From GWF2-43-63 sp964559205 (GTDB taxonomy: Bacteria > Bacteroidota > Bacteroidia > Bacteroidales > DTU049), in assembly GCA_964559205.1 (NCBI GenBank), contig CAZLHV010000160.1, forward strand, positions 1-7,556: a stretch of 7,556 nucleotides of DNA. Reading direction: 5' to 3'. How positions within the stretch are numbered: the stretch's first letter is position 1; every line of letters begins with the position of its first letter. The translations under genes were made by a program, and so were the position numbers. Shown here in pieces: positions 4,576-7,556 of this stretch. The notes under the pieces are model-generated. The model saw nothing but the letters and a program-made list of their open reading frames with translations. It had not been told where the DNA came from and made no database searches.

Positions 4576-7556
4576 TTATCTGGCCGACCAGATCATTCGG
4601 GTTTGTTCTCCGTCGGGAGTGCTAATTCTTATAAAAAACGCTCCTGTAATTTGATGCCCTGAAACCATTATTTTTTGATTCCCGGCATCCAAATCTCCGT
4701 GATAAAGCACCTCAACCAATTGACCGGCAGAATTGATTTGCTCGATGGTGACCTCACCACTGCTTTTCAATACCATATCAATGCTAAATGTGCCAAACGA
4801 AGGATTTGGATAAATGCTAACTCCGCTAAGTTCGTTTTCGGAACAGCCAGCAATGGTGGCAATGGGAGGAAATACAATATAATCGACCCAAGCGGCATCT
4901 GCCCCTTCGGAAACATAGCCATCCTTCACGTAGGCCCAGGTATAAGTTTGCGGGCCCGCACTCACTGCATAGGAAACACGCTCCCAGCCTTTGGTTCCAT
5001 CCCACCAATCCTTTTCAACAGAACCGACCTTAAACTGCAGATAATCCCATTTGCTTCCACTGGCACTTCCTTCTTCGCAATCAACTTTCCTGTAAAATGA
5101 AATACTGTCAGGTGAGGCAACATCCCATGTAATTGACATAGTCGATGTCTGGTTGTCGGTAATGGTGCCCGATTTTGAACAATAAGTGCCCTCATATGGA
5201 GTTTCGGTTGAAACAACCCATGGCTGTGTGCCTCCAGTCGTCCATGAATACTGAGTAAAATCACCGCTCTCATAGTCTTCATCGGCAATGCCAACTTTAA
5301 GGCTGAAAACCTCCTCGACCTGATAATAACCTGACCCAAGTTCATAAGTAAAGCTAACTGAAGCCCCAAGTGGAGTTGCAGCGTCGACCGAAACCGTGAA
5401 TGTTGGATTAGCCGAAGAAGCAATCGCCATATTTCCTATGTTGGCCGTGCCCGAAATCACCGTCAGGTAACTACTTCCGGTAGTAATTGCTCCTGTGGCA
5501 GCAGGATATGCCGCATGTCCGTTATTAAAAGATTCGATTGTTAATGTTACGGTTTCGCCTGGATCAAGGCGGCCATTATTGTTGCCGGTCGCATCGTCGA
5601 TGCTGACATTTCCAATGGCAAGAGCCGGTGCATTGACAGGCATCCCGAAAGTAGAGCTCCAGCTATTGCCACCATCGACAATGGCGAGACCAAAGTTAAC
5701 GACATGCTGATCATCAACAGCGCTTCCGACAGAAACCGCATAGGCATTGTTCATCAGTTTCGTTGCTCCTGCATTAATCGCTCCATAGGTTTCCGAATTA
5801 TCGCTAATCACTACTGCAGGATCAGACGAGCTCAATGTTGCTACCACATTCGATGCATTGGCCACTCCCATGTTGTGCAGGGTGACATTCAACTGAATGT
5901 TTTCGCTGAAATCAGCCTCGCCATTGCTGTTACCTGCTCCATCACTCACCGAATAGGTGCTGTACACCACATAAGGTCCTGTGGCAGCTATCACGGCAAC
6001 TTCTCCCATATAAGGAATGTAATTGTATTTTGTAGCTGTAACCAACAGTGTATCGACTGTTGAAAGGGCAGGAAAACTGATGGTTACGGTGCCTCCGCTG
6101 ACAGTACCTGTGCCAAGGATATTATCATCGAGTGTCACGGTAACGAAAGCATCGTTCGCATTACAATTCACCACGAGACTGGTTGAACCGACAGGAATGG
6201 ACGCTGCATGGGTCACAGTCATAATATTGGGTGTATCGGTACGCAACAAAAGAGAAGGATCTCCGAAAATGGTCCATGTATCAGTCATTTCATTTCCAGC
6301 AGTCCCATACGAGTCGTTCATTTTCATACAACCGCTCATTACAACCCCACCAAACGTGTGCTTAATATTTGATGCATTGTTTTCGGTAAGCACATTCACC
6401 ATTTCATCCTGACCTTCCATGGGTGGGTTCCACGACTGATTAATAGTGCTCATGATGGTCGCCACAGCGCCTTTTGGCGTTGTGCCTGTTCTGGCACGCA
6501 GCCATGCTTCGGCAAAGCAGGTTTGTCCCTGAAAATTACCATTGACACATGCAACAGCAAAAATAAAAGGCCACCGAGTGGTATTGGTCAGCGCATTCAC
6601 ATCGCTGTTTGAGAAGCCAGTTGTTACAAACGATTGATCGCCACCATGTCCGGTGTAAAGAATGAGCCCAGCACCATCACCGTTAAGTACACTCGACACA
6701 TTGGTAGCGGTAGGATTGCCCGATGCATCAAGACCGCCTTGTGAGCCGTCAAAAATCTCATACTTTGTCACATATTCATAACCAACACATTGTGTTTGTA
6801 AATTTCTGATATGCTGGTAATCATACTCACTATCGTCTCCAGGTCCCTGATCACTGGCAATTCCCATCACCCGGTTCATCCAGTTGTTTGTTGTTGATGG
6901 ACTTTGTTCGTAAGTAATTGTGCGAAGGACCTGCACATCAACGTCGGCAGTGCTTTCAGCCGAAAATCTTCCCACATAAAATTCCGGATAATGATCGCTT
7001 CCGGTAATGAATGCATAGGCATTATCAGAAGGGCCACCCACACCACTGGTCACCGGCGGGATATGTTGACCATCACCTACTAAAAGAAGGAATGTCAGTC
7101 CATTGGTATTGTAATAATTGGTCACATAGGTTTTGATTGCTGTGGCTGTGGTGCCTATTGTAGCCACATCTACTATGGTCGTAGGAAATCCAATTCTTTT
7201 TTTCCACTGCACCCATGGAGCCATAGCGTCCATATAGCCTGCATAGCTGATCACAAGAATATTTCCACGCTCGGCAACTGAGGTGTATTTTGCCTGATTG
7301 TAATTTACAAAGTGCCGTTCATATAGCTGCCTGAAATCTTCCTGCACTTTAGTTACCTGTGTATTTCTCTGAAACTCATTCACTGCATTTCCGGCAGGAT
7401 CAGCCGAGACCTTAATGATGATTGAACGTACAGCCCGCAAGGTGTTGTTGGCTGCATCGAACTGAAAAGGAAATACATTCAGGGTAACCCCACGGTAGTC
7501 CCGAAGGATATATGGATCTGAAAGCGAGGTCTGACTGGCAGGAAATACGCCACCCT
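4576..7556 (-). CDS. Gingipain-like C25 cysteine protease with T9SS sorting domain, 5' end missing
   Basis: Secreted or surface-anchored endopeptidase of MEROPS family C25. The frame is open to the right edge: the 38 codons before the TTG at 7440 encode PYILRDYRGVTLNVFPFQF, typical gingipain propeptide sequence, so the TTG is internal and signal peptide plus most of the propeptide lie outside. Domains (residues counted from that TTG): propeptide tail to about 55; C25 catalytic domain about 60-400 with His265 in YTGHGG (6646-6648) and Cys298 in VACVNG (6547-6549), the same 33-residue spacing as in gingipains, plus TINQSW, GQDEM and DTWTIFGDPSLL; C25 Ig-like domain about 405-485; two CARDB/Ig-like modules about 489-716; a beta-rich adhesin-like domain about 718-858; T9SS type A sorting domain about 872-954 starting at SIYPNP. 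The sorting domain and the ACVNG motif argue against the sortase PorU, also C25. Cleavage specificity (Arg, Lys or other) cannot be read from what is visible. An intact reading frame and catalytic dyad suggest an active enzyme. Confidence 0.93.
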   Translation of the reverse strand, partial: GGVFPASQTSLSDPYILRDYRGVTLNVFPFQFDAANNTLRAVRSIIIKVSADPAGNAVNEFQRNTQVTKVQEDFRQLYERHFVNYNQAKYTSVAERGNILVISYAGYMDAMAPWVQWKKRIGFPTTIVDVATIGTTATAIKTYVTNYYNTNGLTFLLLVGDGQHIPPVTSGVGGPSDNAYAFITGSDHYPEFYVGRFSAESTADVDVQVLRTITYEQSPSTTNNWMNRVMGIASDQGPGDDSEYDYQHIRNLQTQCVGYEYVTKYEIFDGSQGGLDASGNPTATNVSSVLNGDGAGLILYTGHGGDQSFVTTGFSNSDVNALTNTTRWPFIFAVACVNGNFQGQTCFAEAWLRARTGTTPKGAVATIMSTINQSWNPPMEGQDEMVNVLTENNASNIKHTFGGVVMSGCMKMNDSYGTAGNEMTDTWTIFGDPSLLLRTDTPNIMTVTHAASIPVGSTSLVVNCNANDAFVTVTLDDNILGTGTVSGGTVTISFPALSTVDTLLVTATKYNYIPYMGEVAVIAATGPYVVYSTYSVSDGAGNSNGEADFSENIQLNVTLHNMGVANASNVVATLSSSDPAVVISDNSETYGAINAGATKLMNNAYAVSVGSAVDDQHVVNFGLAIVDGGNSWSSTFGMPVNAPALAIGNVSIDDATGNNNGRLDPGETVTLTIESFNNGHAAYPAATGAITTGSSYLTVISGTANIGNMAIASSANPTFTVSVDAATPLGASVSFTYELGSGYYQVEEVFSLKVGIADEDYESGDFTQYSWTTGGTQPWVVSTETPYEGTYCSKSGTITDNQTSTMSITWDVASPDSISFYRKVDCEEGSASGSKWDYLQFKVGSVEKDWWDGTKGWERVSYAVSAGPQTYTWAYVKDGYVSEGADAAWVDYIVFPPIATIAGCSENELSGVSIYPNPSFGTFSIDMVLKSSGEVTIEQINSAGQLVEVLYHGDLDAGNQKIMVSGHQITGAFFIRISTPDGEQTRMIWSAR
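4579..4831 (-). other. T9SS type A C-terminal sorting domain
   Basis: The last 80 or so residues of the C25 protease begin GVSIYPNPSFGTFSID, continue through a GEVTIEQINSAGQ block and a GxFxIR-type strand, and end EQTRMIWSAR. This order (YPNP, short beta strands, a basic-ending final strand) is the Por secretion tail that directs export through the type IX system and is normally removed by PorU when the protein is attached to surface lipopolysaccharide. It implies that the organism encodes a T9SS elsewhere. Confidence 0.88.
5291..5973 (-). repeat. Two tandem CARDB/Ig-like modules in the C25 protease
   Basis: Two consecutive modules of about 110 residues (about 5973-5641 and 5631-5291) share a layout: DGAGNSNGEADFSE then NVTLHNMG in the first, DDATGNNNGRLDPGE then TLTIESFNNG in the second, each followed by a Ser/Thr-rich beta region, a G-x-I/M-x-A block and a final VSV strand. 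The match is at protein level only, so the duplication is old. The shared Asp/Asn-rich GNxNG loop resembles calcium-binding loops, which is an inference. They probably act as spacers holding the catalytic domain away from the surface. Confidence 0.65.

Noticed and set aside
4675..5100. Open frame of 141 codons on the plus strand inside the C25 protease gene
   Set aside because: It lies antisense to a well-supported gene with recognisable domains and its translation resembles no family.
5704..6412. Overlapping plus-strand open frames of 119 and 129 codons
   Set aside because: They are antisense to the Ig-like and CARDB-like part of the C25 protease; the low-complexity Ser/Thr/Val/Ala coding of that region keeps other frames open by chance.
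4576..7556. The C25 protein as the T9SS sortase PorU
   Set aside because: It carries a T9SS type A sorting domain, gingipain-type ACVNG and TINQSW/GQDEM blocks and stalk modules, which fit a cargo protease rather than PorU.
1..7556. CRISPR array, tRNA, rRNA, insertion sequence or phage remnants
   Set aside because: I found no spaced direct repeats, cloverleaf-like sequence, transposase-like frame or terminal inverted repeats; almost all bases are taken by four ordinary genes.

Overview
The window comes from a member of the Bacteroidota, probably an anaerobic or proteolytic lineage related to the Bacteroidales. Evidence: a secreted gingipain-like C25 protease ending in a type IX secretion (T9SS) C-terminal sorting domain, an S46 dipeptidyl-peptidase of the DPP7 type, an envelope-polysaccharide gene pair whose best relatives are Bacteroidota families, and start codons without good Shine-Dalgarno sequences. 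Assignment to genus is not possible from this sequence.

Left part (2-2163, plus strand): the 3' part of a polysaccharide-deacetylase-like protein (DUF7033-type N-terminus) overlaps by 4 bp (ATGA) with a FemAB/GNAT-fold acyltransferase-like protein. They look like the end of an operon for exopolysaccharide, LPS or other surface-glycan synthesis that continues upstream of the window. The first gene has no start in the window: its frame is open to the left edge.

Right part (2206-7556, minus strand): two protease genes in the same direction. The upstream one (4576 to the right edge, 5' end missing) is a gingipain-like cysteine protease with, in order, the end of a C25 propeptide, a catalytic domain with His and Cys in place, a C25 Ig-like domain, two tandem CARDB/Ig-like modules, a carbohydrate-binding or adhesin-like beta domain, and a T9SS type A sorting domain. 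The downstream one (2206-4371) is a complete periplasmic S46 dipeptidyl-peptidase with signal peptide, catalytic His/Asp/Ser, and the Gly of DPP7-type specificity. A strong intrinsic terminator (4521-4554) separates them, so dpp7 probably has its own promoter in the AT-rich 4372-4518 stretch, which also holds a perfect 15-bp palindrome. A second hairpin terminator (2162-2187) sits between the convergent acyltransferase and dpp7 genes.

A plausible joint role for the right half is peptide nutrition: the surface or secreted endopeptidase cuts proteins, and the periplasmic DPP7 removes dipeptides from the resulting oligopeptides. I see no RNA genes, CRISPR array, insertion sequence, phage gene or clearly new biological system; the window looks like ordinary Bacteroidota chromosome with a few details worth checking.
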